Shown: positions 36,921 through 45,134 of the stretch, in pieces
Layout of the letters: each line of letters begins with the position of its first letter
How positions within the stretch are numbered: position 1 is the first letter of the stretch
NCBI RefSeq assembly: GCF_040218065.1
Contig: NZ_JAVJQE010000010.1
Coordinates: 124,001 to 188,000 of the forward strand
Direction of reading: 5' to 3'
DNA from: Marivibrio sp040218065
Lineage (GTDB): Bacteria > Pseudomonadota > Alphaproteobacteria > UBA8366 > Aestuariispiraceae
DNA length: 64,000 nucleotides
Notes under the pieces: generated by a model
Database searches by the model: none
What the model was told of the DNA's origin: nothing
Seen by the model: only the letters and a program-made list of their open reading frames with translations
Translations under genes and position numbers: made by a program

Positions 36921-36940
36921 GTCCCCGCGAAAGCGGGGAC
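36921..36940. repeat. GTCCCCGC-GAAA-GCGGGGAC dispersed hairpin
   Basis: Perfect 8-bp stem with a GAAA tetraloop; a partial related copy (CCGCTTTCGCGG) occurs at about 36987. This is the type of intergenic palindrome found repeatedly in many alphaproteobacterial genomes. It lies upstream of the curA-like gene. Confidence 0.75.
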
Positions 36941-37022
36941 CTTCCAATGCACGCACCAACGACGGCGCGCGGGTCGCGAAGGCCTACCGCTTTCGCGGGG
37001 GCGCCCAAAGGGGCGAGCCCCC

Positions 37023-37211
37023 TCAACTCTTAAAAAAGCCCTCCGCCGCGCCGCGGGCGTCGCGCTTGTCGGCGATCTTGGCCTTGGCGCGGTCGATCTC
37101 GGTCTGCAGTTCGCCGATATAATCCTCCAGCGCCTCGATCGACATCTGGTCGAGATCGCGCGGGATCAGACCCTGCGGCTTCTTGGGTTGGTCGTCCTCG
37201 AAGATCGCCAT
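37023..37211 (-). CDS. DUF1192 small protein
   Basis: 62 residues from the ATG at 37211, with GGAGG nine bases upstream; the longer frame to 37367 is a shadow over the divergent quinone reductase promoter. Core sequence GLIPRDLDQMSIEALEDYIGELQTEIDRAKA is the DUF1192 pattern, a short helical alphaproteobacterial family of unknown function. Confidence 0.88.
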   Translation of the reverse strand: MAIFEDDQPKKPQGLIPRDLDQMSIEALEDYIGELQTEIDRAKAKIADKRDARGAAEGFFKS

Positions 37212-37331
37212 GGCGCGTCGCCTCCTTAACGTCGCGGGCGGGGCCGCGGCTTGCAGCGCCGGCCCGAGCCTTCTTATATAGCCGCCCGACAGCCAATCAG
37301 AAACCGCACCCAGAAACCAGACGAGGACGCC

Positions 37332-38339
37332 ATGGCCGCGACGAACGATCTGCCGCACACAATGCACGCCGTCGAGATCTCCGAGCCGGGCGGACCGGAG
37401 GTCCTGAAGCCGACCGAGGCCGCCACGCCGACGCCGAAGCCGGGCGAGGCGCTGATCAAGGTCGCGGCCGCCGGCGTCAATCGGCCCGACTGCATGCAGC
37501 GCGCCGGCGCCTACCCGCCCCCGCCGGACGCGAGCCCGCTGCCCGGCCTGGAGGTCGCCGGCGAAGTCGCGGCGCTGGGCGAGGGCGTGCGCGGCCTCGC
37601 CGTCGGCGACAAGGTGACGGCGCTAACCCCCGGCGGCGGCTACGCCGAATACTGCACGGCGCCGGCCGGGCACTGCCTGCCGATCCCGGCGGGGTACGAC
37701 ATGGTGCAGGCCGCCGCCTTGCCGGAGAATTTCTTCACCGTCTGGTACAACGTCTTCATGCGCGCGACGCTTACCGCGGGCGAGCGCTTCCTGGTTCACG
37801 GCGGCTCCAGCGGCATCGGGCTGACCGCCATCCAGCTCGCCAAGCGCTTCGGCGCCAGCGTCTACACCACCGCCGGCTCGGAAGAGAAGCTCGCCGCCTG
37901 CCGCGAGGCCGGCGCCGACCGCGCGATCAACTACAAGAGCGAGGATTGGGCCGCGGTCCTCAAGACCGACACCCAGGGCGAGGGCGTCGACGTGATCCTC
38001 GACATGGTCGGCGGGGATTACATCCAGAAAGGGATAGACGCGTTGCGCCGCGACGGGCGCTACTGCTTCATCGCCTTCCTGGGCGGGCCGAAGGCGGAGG
38101 TCAATTTCGGCCCCGTGCTCCGCAATCGGCTGTGCGTCATGGGCTCCACCCTGCGCCCCCAGACGATCGCGGAGAAGGAGGCGATCGCGCTCGAGCTGAA
38201 GGCCCACGTCTGGCCGCTGATCGAGGCGGGTAAGGTCCGCCCGACGATCCACAAGACCTTCCCGCTGGCGCAAGCGGCGGACGCCCACGCCCTGATGGAG
38301 AGCTCGACCCACATCGGCAAGATCATGCTGACGGTGTGA
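37332..38339 (+). CDS. NAD(P)H-quinone oxidoreductase, PIG3/zeta-crystallin type
   Basis: 335 residues from the ATG at 37332. Medium-chain reductase with the cofactor loop LVHGGSSGIGLTAIQLAKRFGA at about 160-180 and the quinone-reductase stretch AAALPENFFTVWYNVF. Reduces quinones or enones with NADPH, protecting from redox cycling. Divergent from the DUF1192 gene with a promoter region of 120 bp containing TTCTTATATAG. Confidence 0.93.
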   Translation: MAATNDLPHTMHAVEISEPGGPEVLKPTEAATPTPKPGEALIKVAAAGVNRPDCMQRAGAYPPPPDASPLPGLEVAGEVAALGEGVRGLAVGDKVTALTPGGGYAEYCTAPAGHCLPIPAGYDMVQAAALPENFFTVWYNVFMRATLTAGERFLVHGGSSGIGLTAIQLAKRFGASVYTTAGSEEKLAACREAGADRAINYKSEDWAAVLKTDTQGEGVDVILDMVGGDYIQKGIDALRRDGRYCFIAFLGGPKAEVNFGPVLRNRLCVMGSTLRPQTIAEKEAIALELKAHVWPLIEAGKVRPTIHKTFPLAQAADAHALMESSTHIGKIMLTV

Positions 38340-38354
38340 GGCGGACGGCGCCCC

Positions 38355-39146
38355 TTACTGCGAAGTCCAGCCCCCGTCGGCCACCATCGGCACGCCGGTG
38401 ATCTGATCGGCGGCCGGCGAGCAGAGGAAGAGCAGGATGCCGGCCAGCTGCTCGGGCGTGGTGAACTTCTTCGAGGGCTGTTTTTCGGACAGGAGCGCGA
38501 TCGCCTCGTCCTCGACGGAGACGCCTTTCTCCTCGGCCCGCGCGCGGATCTGAGCTTCCACCAGCGGCGTGCGCACCCAGCCCGGATTGATCGCGTTGCA
38601 GGTTATCGGCTCCTCCGCCGTCTCGATGGCGGTCGCTTTCGTCAGCCCCATGATGCCGTGCTTGGCCGCGACGTAGGCCGACTTGTTGACGCTGGCGACC
38701 AGCCCGTGGGCGGAGGCCGTGTTGACGATGCGCCCCCAGCCCGCTTTGCGCAGGTGCGGCAGCGCCGCCTTGATCGCATGAAAGGCGGCGGAGAGGTTGA
38801 TCGCGATGATCGCGTCCCACTTCTCCTCCGGAAACGCGTCGATCGGGGCCACATGCTGAATGCCGGCGTTGTTGACCAGAATGTTCAAGCCGCCGAACGC
38901 CTCGACCGTTTTGGCGACCGCGTCGCGAATCTCGGCGGGCTTGGACATGTCGGCCGGGTGATAGCCGATCTCCGCGCCTGTCTCGGCGGCGAGATCCGCG
39001 CGGATCTTCTCGCACTCGCCCGGGTCGCCCAGACCGTTCAACATCACCGAGCATCCCTCGCCCGCCAGCGCGCGCGCCATGGCGAGACCGATTCCGCTGG
39101 TGGAGCCCGTTACCAGCGCCGCCCGGCCTTTGAGACTGTCGCCCAT
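38355..39146 (-). CDS. bdhA: 3-hydroxybutyrate dehydrogenase
   Basis: 263 residues, short-chain dehydrogenase with the closely BdhA-like sequence: cofactor motif TGSTSGIGLAMA, NNAGIQHVAPIDAFPEEKWD, catalytic Ser in NTASAHG, and YVAAKHG (Tyr-x-x-x-Lys). Oxidises D-3-hydroxybutyrate to acetoacetate with NAD+ in polyhydroxybutyrate turnover. Start at 39146 chosen for MGDSLKGRAALVTG and an upstream GAGG. Convergent with the quinone reductase, 15 bp apart. Confidence 0.94.
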   Translation of the reverse strand: MGDSLKGRAALVTGSTSGIGLAMARALAGEGCSVMLNGLGDPGECEKIRADLAAETGAEIGYHPADMSKPAEIRDAVAKTVEAFGGLNILVNNAGIQHVAPIDAFPEEKWDAIIAINLSAAFHAIKAALPHLRKAGWGRIVNTASAHGLVASVNKSAYVAAKHGIMGLTKATAIETAEEPITCNAINPGWVRTPLVEAQIRARAEEKGVSVEDEAIALLSEKQPSKKFTTPEQLAGILLFLCSPAADQITGVPMVADGGWTSQ

Positions 39147-39302
39147 CGTCGTTCGTCCTCTTGTCCTGAATTGGCGTGAAAGCGGCGCAAAGGTCGGGCG
39201 CCGGTCCGCTTGCGTCAAGCGCGCGCGGCTGTTTCGCGGCCGCGTCCGATCGGCTATAGCGGGGGCGGCAGTCGTCCCGCCGCATCGAAAGGGTCCCCGG
39301 TC

Positions 39303-40187
39303 ATGGCCGTCGCCTCGCGCATCAAGGTCGCCGTCGCCCAGGTCGCCACCGACCTGAACCATGTCGCGCGCAATCTGGAGCGCCACCGCGCTTTCATCGA
39401 AGACGCGAAGGCTGAAGGCGCCGCCTTGCTGATGTTCCCGGAACTCTCGCTGACCGGTTATCAGGTGGCCGATCACGCGGTCGACGTGGCGATGGCGAAG
39501 GACGATCCGCGGCTTCTCTCGCTCGCCGAAGCGGCGGGCGAGATGACGGTGGTCGTCGGCTTCGTGGAAGAGGGGTACGCCGCCCAGTTCTACAACGCCG
39601 CCGCCGTGCTGCGCCGCGGGCGCGTCGACTTCATCCACCGCAAGATCAACCTGCCCTCCTACGGCCGGATGGAGGAGGACAAGTATTTCGCGGAAGGCCG
39701 CTATGTCGAGGTCTTCACGCTGGAGCGCCCGTGGGACGCGAGCCTGCTGATCTGCGCGGACCTTTGGAATCCGGGCCTGGTCCATCTCTCGGCGCTGCAC
39801 GGCGCGACGCTGATGCTCTCGCCGATCGCGTCCGCCAACGAGGTGGTGGGCGGCGATTTCTCCAATCCCGACGGCTGGGACGTGACGCTGCGCTTCTACG
39901 CCATGATGTACGGCATGCCGGTCGTGATGGCGAACATCGCGGGCCGCGAGGGCGGCCTGCACTTCTGGGGCGGCAGCCGCATCCTCGACCCGCACGGCAG
40001 CCCGTTGGCGCAAGCCAAGGGGGATGAGGAGGTTCTGCTGACCGCCGAGCTCGACTACGACGCCGTGCGCCGCGCGCGCTTCGCCCTGCCGACCGTGCGC
40101 GACAGCAATCTCGACCTGATCCACCGCGAGGTCGACCGGCTGGTCAACCGCGTGGGCGTGCCCGTCGGCGTGCGGCGGACGGTGTGA
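39303..40187 (+). CDS. Carbon-nitrogen hydrolase (nitrilase superfamily)
   Basis: 294 residues. Complete triad: Glu47 (FPELSLTGY), Lys114 (RKINLPSYG), Cys151 (ICADLWNP). Likely amidase or N-carbamoyl-type hydrolase in the cytosol; exact substrate unclear. An upstream in-frame start at 39210 would overlap the bdhA promoter region and lacks a ribosome binding site, so the ATG at 39303 was chosen. It begins a rightward run with arsC and the crotonase. Confidence 0.9.
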   Translation: MAVASRIKVAVAQVATDLNHVARNLERHRAFIEDAKAEGAALLMFPELSLTGYQVADHAVDVAMAKDDPRLLSLAEAAGEMTVVVGFVEEGYAAQFYNAAAVLRRGRVDFIHRKINLPSYGRMEEDKYFAEGRYVEVFTLERPWDASLLICADLWNPGLVHLSALHGATLMLSPIASANEVVGGDFSNPDGWDVTLRFYAMMYGMPVVMANIAGREGGLHFWGGSRILDPHGSPLAQAKGDEEVLLTAELDYDAVRRARFALPTVRDSNLDLIHREVDRLVNRVGVPVGVRRTV

Positions 40188-40209
40188 AGAAAACACAGGA
40201 GAGACGCCG

Positions 40210-40557
40210 ATGACCGTTCAAATCTATCACAACCCGCGCTGCTCCAAGTCGCGGCAGGCGCTGCAGCTTCTGCAGGAAAAGGGGATCGAGCCGCAGGTGA
40301 CGCTTTACCTGGAGACGCCGCCCGACGCCGCGACGCTCACCGATCTGATCGGCAAGCTGGGGCTCGCCAGCGCGCGTGAGCTCATGCGCACCAAAGAGAG
40401 CGCCTATAAGGACGGCGGCCTCAAGGACGTCGCCGACGAAGGGGCGTTGATCCAGGCGATGGTCGAGCATCCGATCCTGATAGAGCGGCCGATCGTGGTC
40501 GCGAACGGCAAGGCGCGCCTGGGGCGGCCGCCCGAAGCGGTGCTGGAGATCGTCTGA
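40210..40557 (+). CDS. arsC: ArsC-family reductase (glutaredoxin-coupled arsenate reductase type)
   Basis: 115 residues, normal length. Active Cys11 in HNPRCSKSR; a downstream ELMRTKES segment and ILIERPIVV supply the family Arg residues. Either reduces arsenate using glutathione/glutaredoxin or is a Spx/ArsC-like paralogue; no ars efflux genes are adjacent. Overlapping spacing with the crotonase gene (3 bp) suggests an operon. Confidence 0.9.
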   Translation: MTVQIYHNPRCSKSRQALQLLQEKGIEPQVTLYLETPPDAATLTDLIGKLGLASARELMRTKESAYKDGGLKDVADEGALIQAMVEHPILIERPIVVANGKARLGRPPEAVLEIV

Positions 40558-40560
40558 GCG

Positions 40561-41364
40561 ATGAGCGAGCCCCGCGTCCTGCATGAGCAGACGGATCACG
40601 TCGTCACCCTCACCCTCAACCGGCCGGAGGAGCTGAACGCCTTTTCCGAGCCGGCGATGATCGAGGCCTTCCTCGAGGCGCTGGAGCGCATCCGTTCCGA
40701 CCGCTCGGCGCGCGCGGTCGTGCTGACCGGCGCCGGCAAGGCCTTTTCCGCCGGCGGGAACGTCAAGCACATGCGCGACAAGACCGACATGTTCGCCGGC
40801 TCGGCCGCCGACATCGAGCGCGCTTACGCCGAGGGGATTCACCGCGTGCCGCCGCTGATGGACGCGCTGGAGGTTCCGGTGATCGCGGCCGTCAACGGCG
40901 CGGCCTTCGGGGCGGCTTTGGATCTGGTCTGCTTGTGCGACATTCGCCTCGCCGCGCCGGAGGCGAGCTTCGGCGCGCCCTTCGTGCGCATCGGCATCGC
41001 GCCGGGCGACGGCGCGGCGTGGTTTCTGGCCCGCGCGGTGGGCGAGCAGGCGGCGGCCGAGATGCTGTTCACCGGCGAGCCGATCGACGCCGAGAAGGCC
41101 GCGGCGATCGGCCTCGTCTCCCGCCTCGTCGCGCGCGACCGGCTGCTGGGCGAGGCGCAGGCGCTCGCCGCCAAGATAGCGGCCAACGCGCCGCAGGCGG
41201 TGCGGCTCACCAAGCGGCTGCTGCGCGCCCAGCGCTTCCAGTCGCTGCCCGCCCACCTCCAGCAATGCGCCGCCTATCAGGCGATCCTGCACGGCACGGA
41301 AGACCACGCCGAGGCGCTGGCCGCCTTCTTCGAGAAACGCCCGGCGGTCTTCCAGGATCGGTAG
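40561..41364 (+). CDS. Enoyl-CoA hydratase/isomerase (crotonase) family protein
   Basis: 267 residues. Oxyanion-hole segments GAGKAFSAGGNVKHM and NGAAFGAALDLVCLCDIRLA, then FVRIGIAPGDGAAWFL where general-acid/base residues sit. Asp146-equivalent is in the GDGA segment; hydratase rather than other crotonase chemistry is not certain. Four bases after arsC. Confidence 0.9.
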   Translation: MSEPRVLHEQTDHVVTLTLNRPEELNAFSEPAMIEAFLEALERIRSDRSARAVVLTGAGKAFSAGGNVKHMRDKTDMFAGSAADIERAYAEGIHRVPPLMDALEVPVIAAVNGAAFGAALDLVCLCDIRLAAPEASFGAPFVRIGIAPGDGAAWFLARAVGEQAAAEMLFTGEPIDAEKAAAIGLVSRLVARDRLLGEAQALAAKIAANAPQAVRLTKRLLRAQRFQSLPAHLQQCAAYQAILHGTEDHAEALAAFFEKRPAVFQDR

Positions 41365-41689
41365 GACGCCCGCATTCGCAGCGCGCCCCCTTGGGCGGCC
41401 CGATCGGACCCGGCCATGCCGGCGTTGTTTGACGGTCGATGAAAAAGACGCGCGCTTCGAGATATCGGCTCTTTCCGTCGCTTCGGCCGCGATGACAATC
41501 CGTCCTTCAGAGAATGCGCGTCCCGCCCCGATGTCGTCTTACAGGTAAAACAAGTCGCGGGCGGCAAGTCCGCAAGGCCGCTATGGGCTAGCGTGCGCAC
41601 GCGATCGGGGGCGGCCCCGGCGACGCGACGGCGCAGTGCAACGGCTTCCGACCCGGCGATCCCGGGCGTTCGGGGGGGAAAGGCGAGAG
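41365..41689. other. Leader/promoter region of fhs, 325 bp
   Basis: No gene seen. It contains an AT-richer patch (GTCTTACAGGTAAAACAAG, about 41535-41555) followed by GCGGGCGGCAAGTCCGCAAGGCCGC, which can fold into small hairpins, and a GGGGGGGAAAGGCGAGAG purine run before the fhs start. I looked for ZTP and THF riboswitch cores, which are expected at folate genes, and did not find them. Confidence 0.4.
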
Positions 41690-43363
41690 ATGAGCAAATC
41701 CGATATCGAAATCGCGCGCGAGGCGACGATGAAGCCGATCACCGAGATTGGCGACAAGATCGGCGTCCCGCGGGAAGAGCTGATGCAGTACGGGCCGAAC
41801 AAGGCCAAGATCTCCTACGATTTCCTGCAGTCGATTCAGGACCGTAAGAGCGGCAAGCTCGTCCTCGTCACCGCGATCAGCCCGACGCCGGCCGGCGAAG
41901 GGAAGACGACCACGACCGTCGGTCTCGGCGACGGCCTGAACCGCATCGGCAATAACGCGATCATCTGCCTGCGCGAGCCCTCGCTCGGCCCCTGCTTCGG
42001 GGTGAAGGGCGGCGCGGCGGGCGGCGGCTACGCCCAGGTCGTGCCGATGGAGGACATCAACCTCCACTTCACCGGCGACTTCCACGCCATCGGCACGGCG
42101 CACAATCTGCTTTCGGCGCTGATCGACAATCACATCTATTGGGGCAACGAGCTCGGCTTCGACGAGCGCCGGGTCACCTGGCGGCGCGTCCTGGACATGA
42201 ACGACCGCGCGCTGCGCGACATCGTCTCCTCGCTCGGCGGCGTCGCCAACGGCTTCCCGCGTCAGACCGGATTCGACATCACGGTCGCCTCGGAGGTCAT
42301 GGCGATCTTCTGCCTCGCGGACGGCCTGAAGGACCTCGAGGCGCGCCTCGGCTCGATCGTCGTCGGCTACACCCGCGACAAGAAGGCGATCTACGCCCGC
42401 GACCTGAAGGCCGAGGGGCCGATGACCGTGCTGCTGAAGGACGCGCTGATGCCGAACCTGGTGCAGACGTTGGAGAACAACCCGGCGTTCATTCACGGCG
42501 GCCCCTTCGCCAACATCGCACACGGCTGCAACACCGTCTCGGCCACCAAGACGGCGCTGAAGCTCGCCGACTACACGGTGACCGAGGCCGGCTTCGGCGC
42601 CGATCTGGGCGCCGAGAAGTTCTTCGACATCAAGTGCCGCAAGGCCGGGATCAGCCCCGACGCGGTGGTGATCGTGGCCACCGTCCGGGCGCTCAAGATG
42701 CACGGCGGCGTGCCGAAGGATCAGCTCGGCGAGGAGAATGTCGACGCGGTCAAGAAGGGCCTCGAGAACCTCGGACGCCACATCCGCAACGTCGGCAAGT
42801 TCGGCGTGCCGGCCGTGGTCGCCGTCAATAAGTTCATCAAGGACACCGACGCCGAACATCAGGCGATCCAGGAATACGTCACGCAGTACGGCGTCGAGGC
42901 GATCGTCTGCGAGCATTGGGGCAAGGGTTCGGAAGGCACTGAAGCGCTGGCGAACAAGGTCGTCGCGCTGGCCGAAGGCGGCGAGGCGCAGTTCCGCACC
43001 CTGTATGACGACGGCATGGGCCTGTTCGACAAGATCAACACCATCGCCCGCGAGATCTACGGCGCCGACGAGGCGATCGCGGACAAGAAGGTGCGCGACC
43101 AACTGCGCCAGTGGGAGCAGGACGGCTTCGGCGATCTGCCGGTCTGCATGGCAAAGACGCAGTACAGCTTCTCGACCGACCCGACATTGCGCGGCGCGCC
43201 CACGGGCCACGCGGTCCCGGTGCGCGAAGTGCGTCTGTCGGCCGGGGCCGGCTTCATCGTCGCCATCTGCGGCGAGATCATGACCATGCCCGGCCTGCCC
43301 CGCGTGCCCAGCGCCAACCACATCAAGCTGAACCAGGAGGGCCATATCGAGGGCCTGTTCTAA
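41690..43363 (+). CDS. fhs: Formate--tetrahydrofolate ligase
   Basis: 557 residues, normal length. Makes 10-formyl-THF from formate, THF and ATP. P-loop TPAGEGKTTTT at about 66-76; family motifs REPSLGPCFGVKGGAAGGGY and later EHWGKGSEG; C-terminus SANHIKLNQEGHIEGLF. Links to C1 metabolism, possibly using formaldehyde/formate from demethylation. Own terminator follows. Confidence 0.97.
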   Translation: MSKSDIEIAREATMKPITEIGDKIGVPREELMQYGPNKAKISYDFLQSIQDRKSGKLVLVTAISPTPAGEGKTTTTVGLGDGLNRIGNNAIICLREPSLGPCFGVKGGAAGGGYAQVVPMEDINLHFTGDFHAIGTAHNLLSALIDNHIYWGNELGFDERRVTWRRVLDMNDRALRDIVSSLGGVANGFPRQTGFDITVASEVMAIFCLADGLKDLEARLGSIVVGYTRDKKAIYARDLKAEGPMTVLLKDALMPNLVQTLENNPAFIHGGPFANIAHGCNTVSATKTALKLADYTVTEAGFGADLGAEKFFDIKCRKAGISPDAVVIVATVRALKMHGGVPKDQLGEENVDAVKKGLENLGRHIRNVGKFGVPAVVAVNKFIKDTDAEHQAIQEYVTQYGVEAIVCEHWGKGSEGTEALANKVVALAEGGEAQFRTLYDDGMGLFDKINTIAREIYGADEAIADKKVRDQLRQWEQDGFGDLPVCMAKTQYSFSTDPTLRGAPTGHAVPVREVRLSAGAGFIVAICGEIMTMPGLPRVPSANHIKLNQEGHIEGLF

Positions 43364-43392
43364 GCGGCGGCGCCCGCGCGTCGACCCAGGAG

Positions 43393-43423
43393 AACCCCGG
43401 CGCGCCCCGCGCCGGGGTTTTTT
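43393..43423 (+). terminator. Terminator of fhs
   Basis: AACCCCGGCGCG-CCC-CGCGCCGGGGTT, a perfect 12-bp stem followed by six Ts, 29 bp after the fhs stop. Confidence 0.95.
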
Positions 43424-43479
43424 CTTGGACGCGGGCGTCGACGTCTTAACCCTTTCTTAGGAAGGGACGTCTTATTCTG

Positions 43480-43591
43480 CGAGCGTCAATCGAGGCCCGT
43501 CGCCCCGACGGGATCTCGCGGACCCCCTCCGCGAGCGATCTCTTTGACCCCCTGTTCAACTTCGAGCCGCCTTCGGGCGGCTCGTTTTTTT
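43480..43591 (+). ncRNA. Candidate small RNA with three hairpins, antisense to the metY leader
   Basis: The interval lies between two Rho-independent terminators. It holds CCCGTCG-CCC-CGACGGG (43496-43512), CTCGCGGA-CCCCC-TCCGCGAG (43515-43535), a single-stranded C-rich linker, and a 9-bp UUCG-loop terminator with seven Ts (43563-43591). There is no reading frame. The C-rich loops and linker (including CCCCCTCC) resemble anti-Shine-Dalgarno sRNAs of alphaproteobacteria. The linker 43548-43562 (CCCCCTGTTCAACTT) is perfectly complementary to 43669-43683, at the expected 5' end of the metY mRNA. An AT-rich patch (TTATTC at 43472) precedes the proposed start, but a good promoter is not obvious. 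It could instead be an upstream leader of metY. Confidence 0.55.
43563..43591 (+). terminator. Terminator ending the candidate small RNA
   Basis: CGAGCCGCC-TTCG-GGCGGCTCG followed by seven Ts. No protein gene precedes it, since fhs already ended at its own terminator 170 bp earlier; this is the reason to suspect a separate transcript. Confidence 0.93.
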
Positions 43592-43624
43592 CGCCCGCCC
43601 GTCCAAGTCGCGGGCCGAAGTCCG

Positions 43625-43653
43625 TTGACGCCCTATCGGGGCGCCGCTATCGT
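43625..43653 (+). promoter_or_regulatory. Predicted metY promoter
   Basis: TTGACG (43625-43630), 17-bp spacer, TATCGT (43648-43653). Transcription would start near 43660, giving a leader of about 144 nt. Confidence 0.6.
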
Positions 43654-43661
43654 TCGAGCCG

Positions 43662-43683
43662 TCAACGCAAGTTGAACAGGGGG
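43662..43683 (+). promoter_or_regulatory. 5' hairpin and sRNA-complementary segment of the metY leader
   Basis: TCAAC-GCAA-GTTGA (43662-43675) can form a GNRA-capped hairpin at the predicted mRNA 5' end. Bases 43669-43683 (AAGTTGAACAGGGGG) pair perfectly with the candidate sRNA at 43548-43562, so duplex formation would open this hairpin. Confidence 0.55.
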
Positions 43684-43803
43684 AACAGGGAACCGGGGGC
43701 GAACTCGGTCCGATGTTCGACAGGGTCGCCGAAGGCGCTGAAAAGCCGCGGCGGCCCTGTTTCGTTTGCCGCCCCTTCGACGTCCCTGGGAGGGTCCGAT
43801 CCG

Positions 43804-45126
43804 ATGGCGAAGTCGCCGTTCCTCAACTTCGACACCCGCACGTTGCACGCCGGCCAGCAACCCGATCCGACGACGGGCGCGCGCGCCGTGCCGATCTACC
43901 AGACGACGTCCTACATGTTCGAGGACGTCGACCACGCCGCCGCCCTGTTCAATCTCGAGCGGCCGGGCCACATCTATTCGCGCATCTCGAACCCGACCGT
44001 CGCGGTCTTGGAGGAGCGCATGGCGAGCCTGGAGGGCGGCGTCGGCGCGGTCGCGACGGCCAGCGGCCACGCCGCCGTCTTCCTCGCGGTCGCGACGCTG
44101 ATGGGACAGGGCGGACACATCGTCGCCAGCCGCGCGCTCTATGGCGGCTCGATCAATCTGTTCCTGCACACGCTGCCGCGGTTCGGCATCACGGCGACGC
44201 TGGTCGACCCGCGCAAGCCGGAGGAGTTCGAGGCGGCGATCCGCCCCGAAACCCGCCTCGTCTTTTCGGAGCTGATCGGCAACCCCAATTTGGACATTCT
44301 GGATGTCGAGGCGGTGGCGGACGTGGCGCACCGCAACGGCCTGCCGCTGATGATCGACGGCACCTTCAACACGCCTTATCTGTGCCGGCCCTTCGACTAC
44401 GGCGCCGATCTGATGATGCATTCGCTGACCAAATGGTGCGGCGGGCACGGCATCGTCATGGGCGGGGCGCTGATCGACGCGGGCTCCTTCGACTGGTGGG
44501 CCGAGCCCGAGAAGTGGCCGACCCTGACCGAGCCCTACGCCGCCTATCACGGGATCACCTTCGCCGAGGAGTACGGCCCCGCCGGCTTCATCATGCGCGC
44601 GCGGGCCGAGGGCGTCCGCGATTTCGGCGCGGTGCTGCCGGCGCAAAGCGCCTTCTACCTTCTGCAAGGGATCGAGACGCTGCCGCTGCGCATGGAGCGC
44701 CACGTCGCCAACGCGCAGAAGGCGGCGGAGTTCCTGGCCGGCCATGAGGCGGTGGAGTGGGTGACCTATCCCGGATTGGAGAGCCATCCCGACCACGCGC
44801 TGGCGGAAAAGTACCTGCCGAAAGGGCCGGGTTCGATGCTGGCCTTCGGGGTCAAGGGCGGGCGCGCCGCCGGCGCCGCGTTCATCCAGTCGGTCGAGTT
44901 GTTCAGCCACCTGGCCAATGTGGGCGACGCCAAGTCGCTGGTCCTCCATCCGGCCTCCACGACGCATCAGCAGATGACCAAGGAGCAGCTGGAGGCGGCG
45001 GGTATCGGCGAAGATCTGATTCGCGTCTCCGTCGGGTTGGAGGATCCGGACGACCTGCTGGCCGATCTGGATCAGGCCTTGAGGCGCGCGCTCAAGGCTG
45101 GCGCGTCTCCCAAGGCGGCGGAGTGA
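43804..45126 (+). CDS. metY: O-acetylhomoserine (or O-succinylhomoserine) sulfhydrylase
   Basis: 440 residues, Cys/Met metabolism PLP enzyme. PLP lysine Lys210 in HSLTKWCGGHG; FDTRTLHAGQQPD start and NPTVAVLEERMASLEGG are typical. Length (>420) and the long GSFDWWAE insertion favour MetY, which makes homocysteine from O-acetylhomoserine and sulfide, over the shorter MetZ/MetB. The ATG at 43804 has GGGAGGG upstream. The following hydrolase may act on homoserine ester pools but this is not shown. Confidence 0.92.
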   Translation: MAKSPFLNFDTRTLHAGQQPDPTTGARAVPIYQTTSYMFEDVDHAAALFNLERPGHIYSRISNPTVAVLEERMASLEGGVGAVATASGHAAVFLAVATLMGQGGHIVASRALYGGSINLFLHTLPRFGITATLVDPRKPEEFEAAIRPETRLVFSELIGNPNLDILDVEAVADVAHRNGLPLMIDGTFNTPYLCRPFDYGADLMMHSLTKWCGGHGIVMGGALIDAGSFDWWAEPEKWPTLTEPYAAYHGITFAEEYGPAGFIMRARAEGVRDFGAVLPAQSAFYLLQGIETLPLRMERHVANAQKAAEFLAGHEAVEWVTYPGLESHPDHALAEKYLPKGPGSMLAFGVKGGRAAGAAFIQSVELFSHLANVGDAKSLVLHPASTTHQQMTKEQLEAAGIGEDLIRVSVGLEDPDDLLADLDQALRRALKAGASPKAAE

Positions 45127-45134
45127 ACGGGTCC

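Noticed and set aside
43660..43803. SAM-II or cobalamin riboswitch in the metY leader
   Set aside because: AGGGAACC and GAACTCGG stretches superficially resemble a cobalamin core, but the conserved downstream GC-G-CCCGC-ACTGT segment is missing; no SAM-II pseudoknot (GCTAAA) element is found.
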